This document shows positions 8,418 to 15,409 of a DNA stretch of 58,891 nucleotides, piece after piece. Numbering within the stretch: position 1 is the stretch's first letter; each line of letters starts with the position of its first letter. Made by a program: the position numbers and the translations under genes. Origin of the DNA: a bacterium (GTDB lineage: Bacteria > JACRDZ01 > JAQUKH01); contig JAQUKH010000012.1 of the NCBI GenBank assembly GCA_028719205.1, positions 1-58,891 of the forward strand, read 5' to 3'. Below the pieces are notes generated by a model. That model saw nothing but the letters and a program-made list of their open reading frames with translations, had not been told where the DNA came from and did not search any database.

Positions 8418-8484
8418 CATAACGGGTCATCGGCTAATTTTTCAAATGGAGGAGGTGCAAGCTGCAATTTACCATTTAAATTCC
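8418..8484 (-). pseudogene. decayed Txe/YoeB toxin gene fragment
   Basis: Read on the minus strand this begins ATGGTAAATTGCAGCTTG and then jumps to CCTCCATTTGAAAAATTAG. Both pieces match the intact Txe gene at 18929-19195 (MVNWQL and PPSFEKLVGD), but about 35 codons between them are missing. Flanking bases (TAAACAAG and the AATTCC ahead of the start) also match. It is a dead toxin with an internal deletion; its antitoxin is gone. The rest of 8012-8509 apart from the hairpin shows no gene. Confidence 0.65.
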
Positions 8485-8509
8485 TTTTATTGAAAATATC
8501 ATTATTATG

Positions 8510-8537
8510 TTGCATTTATGTGCAAAATCTGTATAAT
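8510..8537 (+). promoter_or_regulatory. promoter of brnT, predicted leaderless
   Basis: TTGCAT (8510-8515), 16 bases, and TATAAT (8532-8537). The brnT ATG is only 8 bases after the -10 box, so transcription should start at or next to the start codon; no ribosome site fits. Confidence 0.5.
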
Positions 8538-8545
8538 ATCAGCAT

Positions 8546-8818
8546 ATGAATTTTGAATGGGATAAGAATAAAAGTGAAATTAACAAAGATAAACATGGCA
8601 TCGCTTTCAAAACTGCAATGGATATTTGGACAGATGAAAACAGTATAGAGATCCATGCTTCACATCCGATAGAGAATAGACGGATCATTATCGGAAAACT
8701 TCAAAATAAATTATGGACCGCAATATATACAATGCGAAACGATATTGTCCGTATAATTTCAGTAAGACGTGCCAGAAATAAGGAGAAGCAATTATATGAT
8801 AAAGAAAAAACTAGCTAA
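8546..8818 (+). CDS. brnT: BrnT-family toxin
   Basis: A 90-residue ribonuclease toxin of the BrnT family. The start FEWDKNKSEINKDKHGIAF is diagnostic, followed by the strand ENRRIIIGKLQNKLWTAIYT and the end VRIISVRRARNKEKQLYDKE. These contain the conserved W-D-x-x-K-x-x-x-N-x-x-K-H-G and I-S-x-R-R-A motifs. In known pairs BrnT cuts RNA and BrnA binds it and represses the operon. The partner gene overlaps by 23 bases. Confidence 0.92.
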   Translation: MNFEWDKNKSEINKDKHGIAFKTAMDIWTDENSIEIHASHPIENRRIIIGKLQNKLWTAIYTMRNDIVRIISVRRARNKEKQLYDKEKTS

Positions 8819-9056
8819 AAATACTAAAGAATTTGACATCCGATTTGATTCAGGGGAAGATATACATGATCTAATTGATATGTCAAAAGCAAAAGTTATT
8901 CCTCACGGGAAAAAGGTTCGTATTACCCTCGATGTAGCTGAATCACTTGTTAAAGAAATAGATGATATACGCAGAACAATAGGTGTTGACCGCGGTGCGT
9001 TAATAAAAGTTTGGCTTCAAGAAAGAATAAAACAAGAAAAAATTTGTGGAATATAA
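8796..9056 (+). CDS. brnA: BrnA-family antitoxin
   Basis: An 86-residue BrnA-like antitoxin: an acidic N-terminal toxin-binding part (EFDIRFDSGEDIHDLIDMS) and a C-terminal ribbon-helix-helix-type DNA-binding part (GKKVRITLDVAESLVKEIDD then VDRGALIKVWLQERI). I placed the start at the ATG at 8796 because AAGGAG sits at the right distance; an upstream in-frame ATG at 8769 would add residues encoded within brnT. The toxin-first gene order is normal for brnTA. Confidence 0.88.
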   Translation: MIKKKLAKNTKEFDIRFDSGEDIHDLIDMSKAKVIPHGKKVRITLDVAESLVKEIDDIRRTIGVDRGALIKVWLQERIKQEKICGI

Positions 9057-9077
9057 TTAAATAGATAACTGGAATAT

Positions 9078-9172
9078 ATTACTTCGCCCGTTCAATATAT
9101 TTTTCTGTTCTTGTATCAATTTTAACCAGTTCTCCTTCATTTATAAGAAGGGAACGCTTACGGTCATGCCTG
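9078..9172 (-). pseudogene. fragment of the efp 3' end, copy 1 (efp')
   Basis: About 95 bases matching the last ~95 bases of efp (19719-19814) in the same orientation, including CGCCCGTTC, ATATATTTTTC, TTGTATCAATTTTAAC and GGGAACGCTTACGGTCAT. Several mismatches show it is older than the second copy at 18724. It directly joins a queC fragment at 9183. Confidence 0.85.
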
Positions 9173-9182
9173 AAAATAAGCA

Positions 9183-9262
9183 CCCCTCTGATAAAAATGA
9201 ATAAAGATGAGATTAATCCGCCGGTATTTTAGATCCTATCAAATACGAATAAAAATAATCCA
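9183..9262 (+). pseudogene. fragment of the queC 3' end (queC') with internal deletion
   Basis: CCCCTCTGATAAAAATGAA (from 9183) matches queC at 7130-7161. The text then jumps to AATCCGCCGGTATTTTAGAT through AAATACGAATAAAAATAA, matching queC 7278-7320 and the bases just beyond its stop. About 115 bases of queC are missing between the two. It proves that the queC end, including non-coding flank, has been duplicated next to an efp end. Confidence 0.88.
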
Positions 9263-9273
9263 CAAAATATTTA

Positions 9274-9302
9274 ATTGTAGGGGCAGGTCTTGTGCCTGCC
9301 CT
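9274..9302. repeat. GTAGGGGC-type hairpin repeat, copy 2
   Basis: AATTGTAG followed by GGGCAGG (9281-9287) and its complement CCTGCCC (9295-9301). Same TTGTAGGGGC head as the copies at 8229, 19496 and 52947. Bases 9303-9518 show no gene. Confidence 0.65.
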
Positions 9303-9518
9303 GAACCATACGATACATAGTCGGCCCGAATTGTTTAATTTAGGATAATATGAATAATGGGATGTTATCCAAGTTGATAAGAGTAATGTTGTTAAATAGT
9401 TATGTTAAATTACTTTTTTATCTTCTTGATTATGATAGAACATTTTGAGATAATATCTAGAAACTATCTAATAATATGTTGAATATACAAATAAATAGTA
9501 AATAAACCGAGGTCAAAT

Positions 9519-9659
9519 ATGAATCCACCAAGAGTATTTATTTCATACTCACATGACTCTGCTGAACATAAAAAATGGGTTTTGGACTTTTCAACCACCT
9601 TAAGGAATCGTGGAGTTGATGCAGTACTGTCATACAATATTCTTCGATGCACCGATTGA
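9519..9659 (+). pseudogene. truncated TIR/SEFIR-domain gene
   Basis: An ATG at 9519 opens a 46-codon frame whose start PPRVFISYSHDSAEHKKWV and LRNRGVDAVL match the N-terminal strand, helix and second strand of TIR/SEFIR domains. It then runs into an unrelated frame and a stop. The catalytic Glu region is absent, so it cannot be a functional NADase. From 9647 another short frame (ending LVSHKIIA before the attC-like site) looks like the tail of a different, unrecognised protein. TIR genes often belong to defence systems. Confidence 0.55.
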
Positions 9660-9775
9660 CATTAGATCGATATATAAAAGATGCAACAAATCAAGGTTTG
9701 TTCAAATGGCTTGGCGCAAATTACTTAAAATTTACAGATAAGGATTTAGATTATTTAGTATCACATAAAATAATT

Positions 9776-9838
9776 GCATAACCATCTGCTGTAAGGGACA
9801 GCATAAAAACCACGCTGTCCCTGAGCAACCCATTAGAA
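9776..9838 (+). other. attC-like recombination site, degenerate
   Basis: GCATAAC (9776-9782) resembles an R'' box. AGGGACAGC (9794-9802) pairs perfectly with GCTGTCCCT (9814-9822), and TGCT pairs with AGCA outside a bulge, as in attC extrahelical bases. The closing box reads ATTAGAA (9832-9838), not the expected GTTRRRY. The next gene starts 19 bases later and the upstream fragment's stop overlaps R'', as in cassettes. Confidence 0.4.
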
Positions 9839-9857
9839 ATATAAATAAGGAAGAAAG

Positions 9858-10529
9858 ATGTCTTTAAGCTGTTTTGAGAATAATATTGCTAATCAAAGTA
9901 TCAAAACGCATCAAATAGTTGAAAAATCTGATATAGTTCTAATATGGCCACAAGAATGGCAATCAAATATGGGGCCGCAAGTTAATAATTGTGAAGACAT
10001 GGCTCAATGGCTTAACACCGCTTTCAATATTATGCACAGTTGGACGAGTGTTGATCCGAATGTAATATATATGAAAAGAAATAGTGTACGCGATAGGCTT
10101 ATTTTTGTTTACAATGGGAGTAATGATTTTATTTTTGGTAATTTTCGACCATATATTGGTCTTAGAGACGGAATATCTCCTCTTCTAGGTACAGAAGATT
10201 GGTTTGGTTGGTTACTCCATGAACTTAGTCATGATTTTTTTCATGGAAATCTATTTGTAGATCAAAAAATAAATAATATTGATGTGTGGAGAGATGGTAT
10301 GTGTGATTATTCCAGATACTATCTTTTATTAGATTTAAAAATGAAAAAAGCTGCTGATAATTTTTTTAAAATAATTACTAAAAATATAAATCTTAAAAAT
10401 CAATGGCTTGAACCTGCACGTTTATTTCTCAAATACGAAAAAGACAATGGTATATCTGGACCCAAAGAGTTATGGGATAAAATAAAGTTTGTAAATTTTA
10501 ACAATACAATTGGTCGACCAACATGGTAG
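9858..10529 (+). CDS. predicted zinc metallopeptidase-like protein (HExxH)
   Basis: A 223-residue protein I cannot assign to a family. It has a clear HExxH zinc-protease motif in WLLHELSHDFFHG at about residue 121; a second His four residues on, or the acidic residues of WRDGMCDYSRYY, could supply the third ligand. There is no signal peptide or membrane segment, so it should act inside the cell. It has its own AAGGAAG ribosome site. It lies between an attC-like site and a ~100-bp inverted repeat, so it is probably a cassette gene. Substrate unknown; a non-peptidase metal enzyme is possible. Confidence 0.6.
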   Translation: MSLSCFENNIANQSIKTHQIVEKSDIVLIWPQEWQSNMGPQVNNCEDMAQWLNTAFNIMHSWTSVDPNVIYMKRNSVRDRLIFVYNGSNDFIFGNFRPYIGLRDGISPLLGTEDWFGWLLHELSHDFFHGNLFVDQKINNIDVWRDGMCDYSRYYLLLDLKMKKAADNFFKIITKNINLKNQWLEPARLFLKYEKDNGISGPKELWDKIKFVNFNNTIGRPTW

Positions 10530-10542
10530 ATAGAAGATAGTA

Positions 10543-10640
10543 ACGTTGTTGCTTAGTGTGAATAATTATTAAAAAATATTTGAAGGATGATACAACTTAT
10601 TTCAAGATTTGAGGAAAGTTAGTCAGCTAGACAACAACGT
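10543..10640. repeat. 98-bp inverted-repeat element
   Basis: ACGTTGTTG (10543-10551) is the exact complement of CAACAACGT (10632-10640), and the pairing continues inward as TTAG/CTAG after one mismatch. It encloses ~70 AT-rich bases and sits between two genes of the cassette region. A GTTAGTC at 10618 could be a degenerate attC closing box, but inner arms do not pair convincingly. It may be an unusual attC or a miniature element. Confidence 0.5.
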
Positions 10641-10676
10641 CAAAAACAAAAAGAAAAATCACATGGAGATTAAAAG

Positions 10677-12350
10677 ATGAGTCAGGAACCGTCGCGTCAA
10701 GGGAGTAAGCAAGCTAATGATATTCGACCCACGATGGAATTAAGGGATATACAACGTCAGTCACAAGGCCTTGGTGAGATTCCTTTGGATCGGTGGCAAT
10801 GGTTCAATCAAGAACTGTCTGGTACATACCTCGAAACAACTCAAGGGGAACGCTTAACCGATGCTTGCCTGAATGAGTTGTCTGCATTCTATAGTCTACA
10901 TTATGGAATATGGAGTAAAAATACGACAAACCGCCCTTGCGGGAGAGTACACATGAGTCCATCGCTAATAAAGAAGTTTATCAAACAACCTAATGTTCAT
11001 GTTACAAGGGCTCGAATCGGTGAGAAACTTATTGGGTATGCCGTTGCTAACGCAAGCCCCATACCTAGACTTGGGTTGCTTTGTTGGATAACGCAACTTG
11101 TTGTGGACAGCAATCACAGGAACAAATGTGTCGCGAAACGTCTTATTCTTGAGCTGTCAAAACGATATCAATTTTCTTCATGGGGACTTATAACTTCAAA
11201 TCCCTATGCCGTTCGTGCGTTAGAATCTGTGACACAAAGGCGATGCGACTCCACCCATATAAGAAAGTACTCAGAACTGCTAATTGGATTTGGACAAAGT
11301 GCTATCCCACTAATTCAAAATGCATCACTACAAATCGATACTGAATACTGTGTGCTGAACTCAGGATACTGCCTAGATCTATCCGATATACCCTCCATGA
11401 TGAAGAATGCTGAGAGAGATAACGCGCCATGGCCTCTTGGTGTCATTAAAGAAGGGCAAGAATGGTTCGCGTTTACATTTTCAGAGCAACCCTATCAGTC
11501 TATTATAAGCAGCCAGAGCGATCCTGAATGTGATAAAGGAGATTGCATAGCATTTGAGGCGCTTAGCCGCATGCGACTCGACCATCGACATGCATGGCAT
11601 CGGCATACAGCTAAAGAGGTGAACCTCATCCTAGATGCGTTAGGCCTTGCCCCTGGTATGAGTATTCTTGACATTGGTTGCGGGAATGGAAGACATACAC
11701 TCGAGTTGTCAGGTATAGGTTTTGCAGTAGTAGGCATGGATAGGATCTCAGAGTTCATTAGCCACGCACAGTTTTTAGCTGATTGCCGCATGGTTCCCAA
11801 TGCAACATTTCTTGTAAGTGATGCACGATTTTTTAAGTATAAACAAATATTTGATAGCGCGATTTGCCTGTATGACGTGTTATGCACCTTCACTAAAATG
11901 GAAGAAAACGAGAAGATTTTAAAGAGAGTAGTTGACCATCTCAAGCCTGGAGGACGAATACTCTTGTCAGTGATGAATAAGGTGTCCACCGTGGAAAATG
12001 CTCTATATAAAGCTCCCATTGAGCAACATATTAAAATTTGTGATGGTTTCCAAAGGAGTAACACAATGCAAAATACTGGAAATGTATTTCAAAATAAATC
12101 ATATGTAGTGGATCCATCAAACGGAGTTGTCACGAGAAGAGAAGTGTTTGACCTTTACAGCGGAGAAGAATTTGAGATGTATGTTCAAGACCGAAGATAC
12201 TCGCAGAAGGATATTGTTGATATGTGCAAACGCCATGGCATCCATGAGCTGTGGTCCAGGTGTGTTCGAGCAGGGAGGTGGGAGGAGGATCTGCCAGAAG
12301 ATAGCGAACAAGCGAAAGAAGTCCTATTTCTTGGAGAGTATAGAAAGTAG
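10677..12350 (+). CDS. GNAT acetyltransferase-SAM methyltransferase fusion protein
   Basis: A 557-residue two-domain protein. Residues ~95-200 look like a GNAT acetyltransferase (IGYAVANASP, LVVDSNHRNKCVAKRLILEL for the acetyl-CoA loop). Residues ~310-470 are a class I SAM-dependent methyltransferase with motif I ILDIGCGNGRH (~330-340), an acidic end of strand 2 (VVGMDRISE) and LKPGGRILLSVMNK. A segment between them (SPEC-like CDKGDCIAFEAL) is unassigned. Substrates are unknown. Base composition and codon use are more GC-rich than the neighbours, and an attC-like site follows its stop, so it is probably an acquired cassette gene. Confidence 0.8.
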   Translation: MSQEPSRQGSKQANDIRPTMELRDIQRQSQGLGEIPLDRWQWFNQELSGTYLETTQGERLTDACLNELSAFYSLHYGIWSKNTTNRPCGRVHMSPSLIKKFIKQPNVHVTRARIGEKLIGYAVANASPIPRLGLLCWITQLVVDSNHRNKCVAKRLILELSKRYQFSSWGLITSNPYAVRALESVTQRRCDSTHIRKYSELLIGFGQSAIPLIQNASLQIDTEYCVLNSGYCLDLSDIPSMMKNAERDNAPWPLGVIKEGQEWFAFTFSEQPYQSIISSQSDPECDKGDCIAFEALSRMRLDHRHAWHRHTAKEVNLILDALGLAPGMSILDIGCGNGRHTLELSGIGFAVVGMDRISEFISHAQFLADCRMVPNATFLVSDARFFKYKQIFDSAICLYDVLCTFTKMEENEKILKRVVDHLKPGGRILLSVMNKVSTVENALYKAPIEQHIKICDGFQRSNTMQNTGNVFQNKSYVVDPSNGVVTRREVFDLYSGEEFEMYVQDRRYSQKDIVDMCKRHGIHELWSRCVRAGRWEEDLPEDSEQAKEVLFLGEYRK

Positions 12351-12387
12351 AGAGGTGTATGGGGATCAGGAAAGTGTGCAACATAGC

Positions 12388-12458
12388 ACCCAACATTATT
12401 TTGCGCCTGACTGATGTTCCGCTGCGCTCCACACCAGCAGATGAAAATTGCGTTAGAT
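12388..12458 (+). other. attC-like recombination site
   Basis: R'' reads ACCCAAC (12388-12394), a full match to RYYYAAC; R' reads GTTAGAT (12452-12458), a full match to GTTRRRY. Between them ATTTT..CTGaCTG pairs with CAGCAG..AAAAT, leaving one extrahelical base and unpaired spacers, and a ~20-base loop. This is the architecture of integron attC sites. It follows the stop codon at 12350. Confidence 0.6.
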
Positions 12459-12486
12459 TGAATTAAATAAGGGATTATGCTATAAT
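12458..12486 (+). promoter_or_regulatory. promoter at the start of the cassette
   Basis: TTGAAT (12458-12463), exactly 17 bases, then TATAAT (12481-12486). The -35 box begins on the last base of the attC-like R' box. It points at the structured RNA or small ORF that begins at about 12493. Confidence 0.6.
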
Positions 12487-12492
12487 GTAAAT

Positions 12493-12602
12493 ACATGGCA
12501 AAGAAGAGTTTGGAGCTCTTCTCCCGAAAAGTTGTAAGTCACTCAAAGTTTTGGAGACTAAGAGTGTGCGCTCTTTTGACTTAGTCGGTGCCATGTTTTT
12601 TT
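12493..12602 (+). ncRNA. structured small RNA candidate of a cassette
   Basis: Starting 7 bases after the -10 box, ACATGGCA (12493-12500) pairs perfectly with TGCCATGT (12589-12596), which is followed at once by seven T. Inside this closing stem are GAAGAG/CTCTTC, CCxAAAA/TTTTGG and GACTAAG/CTTAGTC hairpins. A ~108-nt transcript with closed ends, inner branches and its own promoter and terminator is expected. I do not recognise the class. The same stretch also contains a 29-codon ORF, so a translated product is an alternative. Confidence 0.5.
12495..12584 (+). CDS. possible leaderless 29-residue basic peptide
   Basis: An ATG 8 bases after the TATAAT box opens a 29-codon frame ending at TAG 12582-12584. 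It begins MAKKSLELFSRK and is rich in Lys/Arg with hydrophobic residues between. No ribosome site is possible, but several other starts in this island also look leaderless. The ATG lies in the closing stem of the predicted RNA. It overlaps the RNA candidate fully; only one of the two may be real. Confidence 0.25.
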   Translation: MAKKSLELFSRKVVSHSKFWRLRVCALLT

Positions 12603-13347
12603 ATTCTTCAATTTCCATTTCTATAAATTCTAAGTATTTCCTTATTTTTTGAATATCTTTTTTACTAATCTTTCCAGGTAGTTTTATTAGGGCCATTCCT
12701 TCGGATAGAGGGAAAGAATGTTGATGTTGGCCCTTTATTATTTCATTTTCTAATTTATCAGTCAATATTTCTTTATTGTCAGTAATTCCAACTAAATTGC
12801 TTTCTTCTGTTTTCTCTAAGCTATTTACTTCTGAATCATCATTTAATGATATTAATATTTTTCCTTCTTCATTAAATGCTTTTGCATAAACACCTGATTC
12901 TTTAAATATTTGAGCAGCTGTTTTAGCGGCGCTCTCTGTTATATTATATTTACGATGCAAAATTGTTTCAATATTTTTTGGAAGAATAGTGCCTTGTTCA
13001 AATTCATTTAATAATTCAAAATAAATATTTGGCCTTTTAAACGCTTCTAGTAATTCAACATTCTTTTCATTATCTGATAAAGGATCTGTTATTTTTAATG
13101 CACTATCTGCTATTGAATAATAATTAACCTTTTTTTTAACTAAGAGTCCAAATTGAATTAGCGCAGAAATTTTTGATAAAAATATTCCACAAATGTCTTT
13201 ATACCCAAGAGCTTTAGCAAATGTCACTTTATCATGTTCCCCTTTTCCAATCGCTTGTTTTATCTTAATAATGCTTTGGATACATTCTTCAAGATTGATT
13301 CTTGGATAAGATCGACTCCGTTCTCTTTTTATTTTTATTTCTTCCAT
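12601..13347 (-). CDS. unrecognised protein with winged-helix-like repeats
   Basis: A 248-residue soluble protein, rich in Lys and Glu, that I cannot name. It has a Tyr-Pro-rich start (RSRSYPRINLEECIQSIIKI) and then two helical stretches that look like winged-helix units (VTFAKALGYKDICGIFLSKI; ITESAAKTAAQIFKESGVY). The C-terminal 70 residues are acidic and low in complexity before a final helix. The start at 13347 is chosen because GGAGG lies 7-12 bases upstream; a second ATG at 13362 overlaps that site. It reads against the cassette orientation and has its own promoter. Confidence 0.7.
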   Translation of the reverse strand: MEEIKIKRERSRSYPRINLEECIQSIIKIKQAIGKGEHDKVTFAKALGYKDICGIFLSKISALIQFGLLVKKKVNYYSIADSALKITDPLSDNEKNVELLEAFKRPNIYFELLNEFEQGTILPKNIETILHRKYNITESAAKTAAQIFKESGVYAKAFNEEGKILISLNDDSEVNSLEKTEESNLVGITDNKEILTDKLENEIIKGQHQHSFPLSEGMALIKLPGKISKKDIQKIRKYLEFIEMEIEE

Positions 13348-13387
13348 TTTAAATACCTCCATTATTAATTTTGATTATCATGGGGAT

Positions 13388-13416
13388 ATAATATCAGATT
13401 AAAATGGTTATGTCAA
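13388..13416 (-). promoter_or_regulatory. near-consensus promoter of the minus-strand cassette gene
   Basis: On the minus strand TTGACA (13416-13411), 17 bases, and TATTAT (13393-13388). It lies 41 bases before the chosen start at 13347. Confidence 0.7.
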
Positions 13417-13539
13417 GAGATTATTTTATATTTAGCCAAGCTTATTTCTAGGTTAATTATATAGTGGGCTGATTTATGGACTTAAATTCAATAAAAATCC
13501 ATCGACAAACAAAAAGAAAAGATATAAAATAAATTAAGA

Positions 13540-13597
13540 TTTTAACAACAGCACTACAGGCGACGGCTTACAGCCGCGGCTGATTTTATCGTTAGGC
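13540..13597 (+). other. attC-like recombination site (best example)
   Basis: R' is GTTAGGC (13591-13597), a full GTTRRRY match; R'' is TTTTAAC (13540-13546), with TAAC pairing to GTTA. Between them CAGGC..CGGCT pairs with AGCCG..GCTG around a TAC loop, with one extra base on one arm. The site is 58 bases long; the next gene starts 31 bases later. Confidence 0.65.
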
Positions 13598-13628
13598 TTA
13601 ACTAATAAAATTCACATGAAAGGCATTT

Positions 13629-14351
13629 ATGAAAGTGTTAATTCTTGGAGCAAGTGGGGCAACTGGTAAATTAGTTGTATCGCAATTAATAAAGAGAGAA
13701 ATAAATATCAGGATTGTTATCAGGAAGAATGCAATTCTTTCTGATAATATACTTAATAATAAGCTTGTGGAAATTGTTTATGGAAATATTGCCGAACTGA
13801 ATCCAATAGAGAACAAAAACCTTATTGAAGGGTGCGACGCGGTTGTGTGCTGTTTGGGGCATAATATTACTTTTAAAGGCTTATTTGGAAAACCCCGGCT
13901 GCTGGTTTATACGTCTATAAAAAATGTATGTGAAGCAATTATTCATTATTCTCCAAAAAAAATGAAAATTATTCTTATGAATACTGTTGCTGTTGCCAAT
14001 GAAAATAAAGATGTGAATGAAAACAGGTCACTTTCGGAAAAGATTGTCCTTTCAATACTGGGCGTATTATTACCGCCACAGAAGGATAATGTAAGCGCCG
14101 CGAATTATTTACTGAGAGTAATCGGAAAAGATAATGAAAAAATCGGATGGACAGCGGTGCGGCCGGATTCATTAATTGATGATGATGAAGTAAAGCCATA
14201 TGAAGTATTTGAGACAATAAAAAGAAGTCCTCTATTTAACCCCGGAAAAACCAGCCGTATAAATGTCGGCCATTTTATGGCGGAATTAATAACCAATGAC
14301 GAATTGTGGCAAAAGTGGAAGAATAAGATGCCGGTTATATATAATAAATAA
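13629..14351 (+). CDS. NAD(P)-binding atypical short-chain dehydrogenase
   Basis: A 240-residue Rossmann-fold protein of the NmrA-like/atypical SDR type. The dinucleotide-binding loop LILGASGATGKLV is at the very N-terminus, followed by VIRKNA (the strand 2 end that favours NADP) and VVCCLGH. The later WTAVRPDSLIDD and INVGHFMAELI match the family's substrate-side helices. No catalytic YxxxK is obvious, as in regulatory members. The ATG is 31 bases after an attC-like site, so it is the first gene of a cassette; its substrate is unknown. Confidence 0.82.
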   Translation: MKVLILGASGATGKLVVSQLIKREINIRIVIRKNAILSDNILNNKLVEIVYGNIAELNPIENKNLIEGCDAVVCCLGHNITFKGLFGKPRLLVYTSIKNVCEAIIHYSPKKMKIILMNTVAVANENKDVNENRSLSEKIVLSILGVLLPPQKDNVSAANYLLRVIGKDNEKIGWTAVRPDSLIDDDEVKPYEVFETIKRSPLFNPGKTSRINVGHFMAELITNDELWQKWKNKMPVIYNK

Positions 14352-14357
14352 AAAATA

Positions 14358-14415
14358 CAGGATTATTCATAATGTGTCCACATGCGGATTATTTTTACTT
14401 TTTTCTTTTCAGGAA
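14358..14415 (-). pseudogene. 3' remnant of a Txe/YoeB gene
   Basis: On the minus strand the text ends ATGTGGACACATTATGAATAA, encoding MWTHYE and stop, the exact C-terminus of the intact Txe at 18929. About 58 bases, including non-coding flank, match 18917-18980 at roughly 90%. Nothing else of the gene remains. Confidence 0.75.
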
Positions 14416-14448
14416 GGACAAACTTAAAACACCTATTTATTATTGAAA

Positions 14449-14477
14449 TTGACTAAAATAAATGTTTATGCTATGTT
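14449..14477 (+). promoter_or_regulatory. promoter of the Fic pair, predicted leaderless
   Basis: TTGACT (14449-14454), 17 bases, TATGTT (14472-14477). The ATG at 14484 is 6 bases downstream, leaving no room for a ribosome site. Confidence 0.45.
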
Positions 14478-14483
14478 ATACAT

Positions 14484-14675
14484 ATGTCAAATAGTAAAAT
14501 CACCGCAATTTTAAAAAAATATCAAAAAGCTTCCCGCAATAGCAAATCACGCCGGGATTATTTTAGTTTATTTGAGAAAAAGATGTTATATCGTACAACC
14601 AAAACGGAAAATCCGCAAACAACCATGGGTATGGTCAATAAAGTTTTAGATAAATTGTCGACAAAAGCCTTATGA
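14484..14675 (+). CDS. small basic protein upstream of Fic, possible antitoxin
   Basis: A 63-residue basic protein (MSNSKITAILKKYQKASRNS then SRRDYFSLFEKK) that overlaps the Fic gene by 4 bases (ATGA), so the two are translationally coupled. A short TTKTEN matches the (S/T)xxxE(G/N) pattern by which Fic inhibitors block ATP, but the match is brief and its helical context is doubtful. The position is that of a class I Fic antitoxin. I do not recognise a family. Confidence 0.55.
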   Translation: MSNSKITAILKKYQKASRNSKSRRDYFSLFEKKMLYRTTKTENPQTTMGMVNKVLDKLSTKAL

Positions 14676-15295
14676 AAAAGGAAATAGGCGAAACAAGCTA
14701 TAAGGAAACAGCTTTCGGCATTATTCCACGGTCAAAATTGATTCCTCTGGAAATTGAAGGAACTAAAAGAGCATGGGATTTTGTTATCGATCAATTTAGT
14801 AAAAATAAAATCAATATAACACCCGCCTTTATTCAACAAGTACATAAAATCGGCTTTGATTGGATATTTCCGGCATTGGGTGGCAGGTTTAGAAAAATTG
14901 ATGTTACTGTTTCAAAACATATTCCTCCGAAATTCTATCTTATCCCTCAGTTGATGACTGATTTCACGAAGGACCTTAAAATTAGATTAAAATATTTACC
15001 CAAAATAGATAATCCAAATTTTATTAGTGAACTAACCGCACTTCTAGCATGGACTCATCATAGATTCTTATGGATTCATCCGTTTCAAGATTATAACGGG
15101 CGAATTGGCAGACTATTGAACAACATCGTCCTATTGAACCAAAATCTGCCTCCAATTGAATTAAAAGTAGAAACGCTATCCGGCAGAAAAAAATATGTTG
15201 GAGCTTTACAAAAAGCTGACGGTGGCGATTATGGCAATTTAGAAAAATTAATTCGATCAGCAATTGAAGAATCAATAAAAGAAATTCAAAAGTAA
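14672..15295 (+). CDS. Fic-domain protein (AMP transferase family)
   Basis: A 207-residue Fic protein. The active-site motif reads HPFQDYNGRIGR at about residue 137, preceded by the helix ALLAWTHHRFLWI; the family consensus is HPFxx(G)NGRxxR, here with Tyr for the usual Gly. Fic proteins transfer AMP or other phosphate groups to target hydroxyls. No inhibitory helix is evident at either end, so control would come from the small protein before it. It closes a cassette; an attC-like site starts 9 bases after its stop. Confidence 0.88.
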   Translation: MKKEIGETSYKETAFGIIPRSKLIPLEIEGTKRAWDFVIDQFSKNKINITPAFIQQVHKIGFDWIFPALGGRFRKIDVTVSKHIPPKFYLIPQLMTDFTKDLKIRLKYLPKIDNPNFISELTALLAWTHHRFLWIHPFQDYNGRIGRLLNNIVLLNQNLPPIELKVETLSGRKKYVGALQKADGGDYGNLEKLIRSAIEESIKEIQK

Positions 15296-15303
15296 TTAGA
15301 AAC

Positions 15304-15362
15304 TGTCAACAATTCAATGCACTGGACGGGCAGTAGCCCGCCTCTGATTTCTGGTGTTAGGC
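15304..15362 (+). other. attC-like recombination site
   Basis: R' is GTTAGGC (15356-15362). The R'' end reads CAAC (15307-15310), keeping only the AAC core. GGaCGGGC pairs with GCCCGCC around AGTA, leaving one extrahelical A, and the AAC core pairs with GTT. It is 59 bases long, right after the Fic stop. Confidence 0.58.
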
Positions 15363-15409
15363 AATATTAATGAACATAAAATATCTATTGGAGGTAAAAG
15401 AGTAGAAAT

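Noticed and set aside
12117-12496. Several overlapping ~65-100-codon frames on both strands at the end of the fusion gene
   Set aside because: All overlap the methyltransferase frame and the attC-like site; none has a credible start or family.
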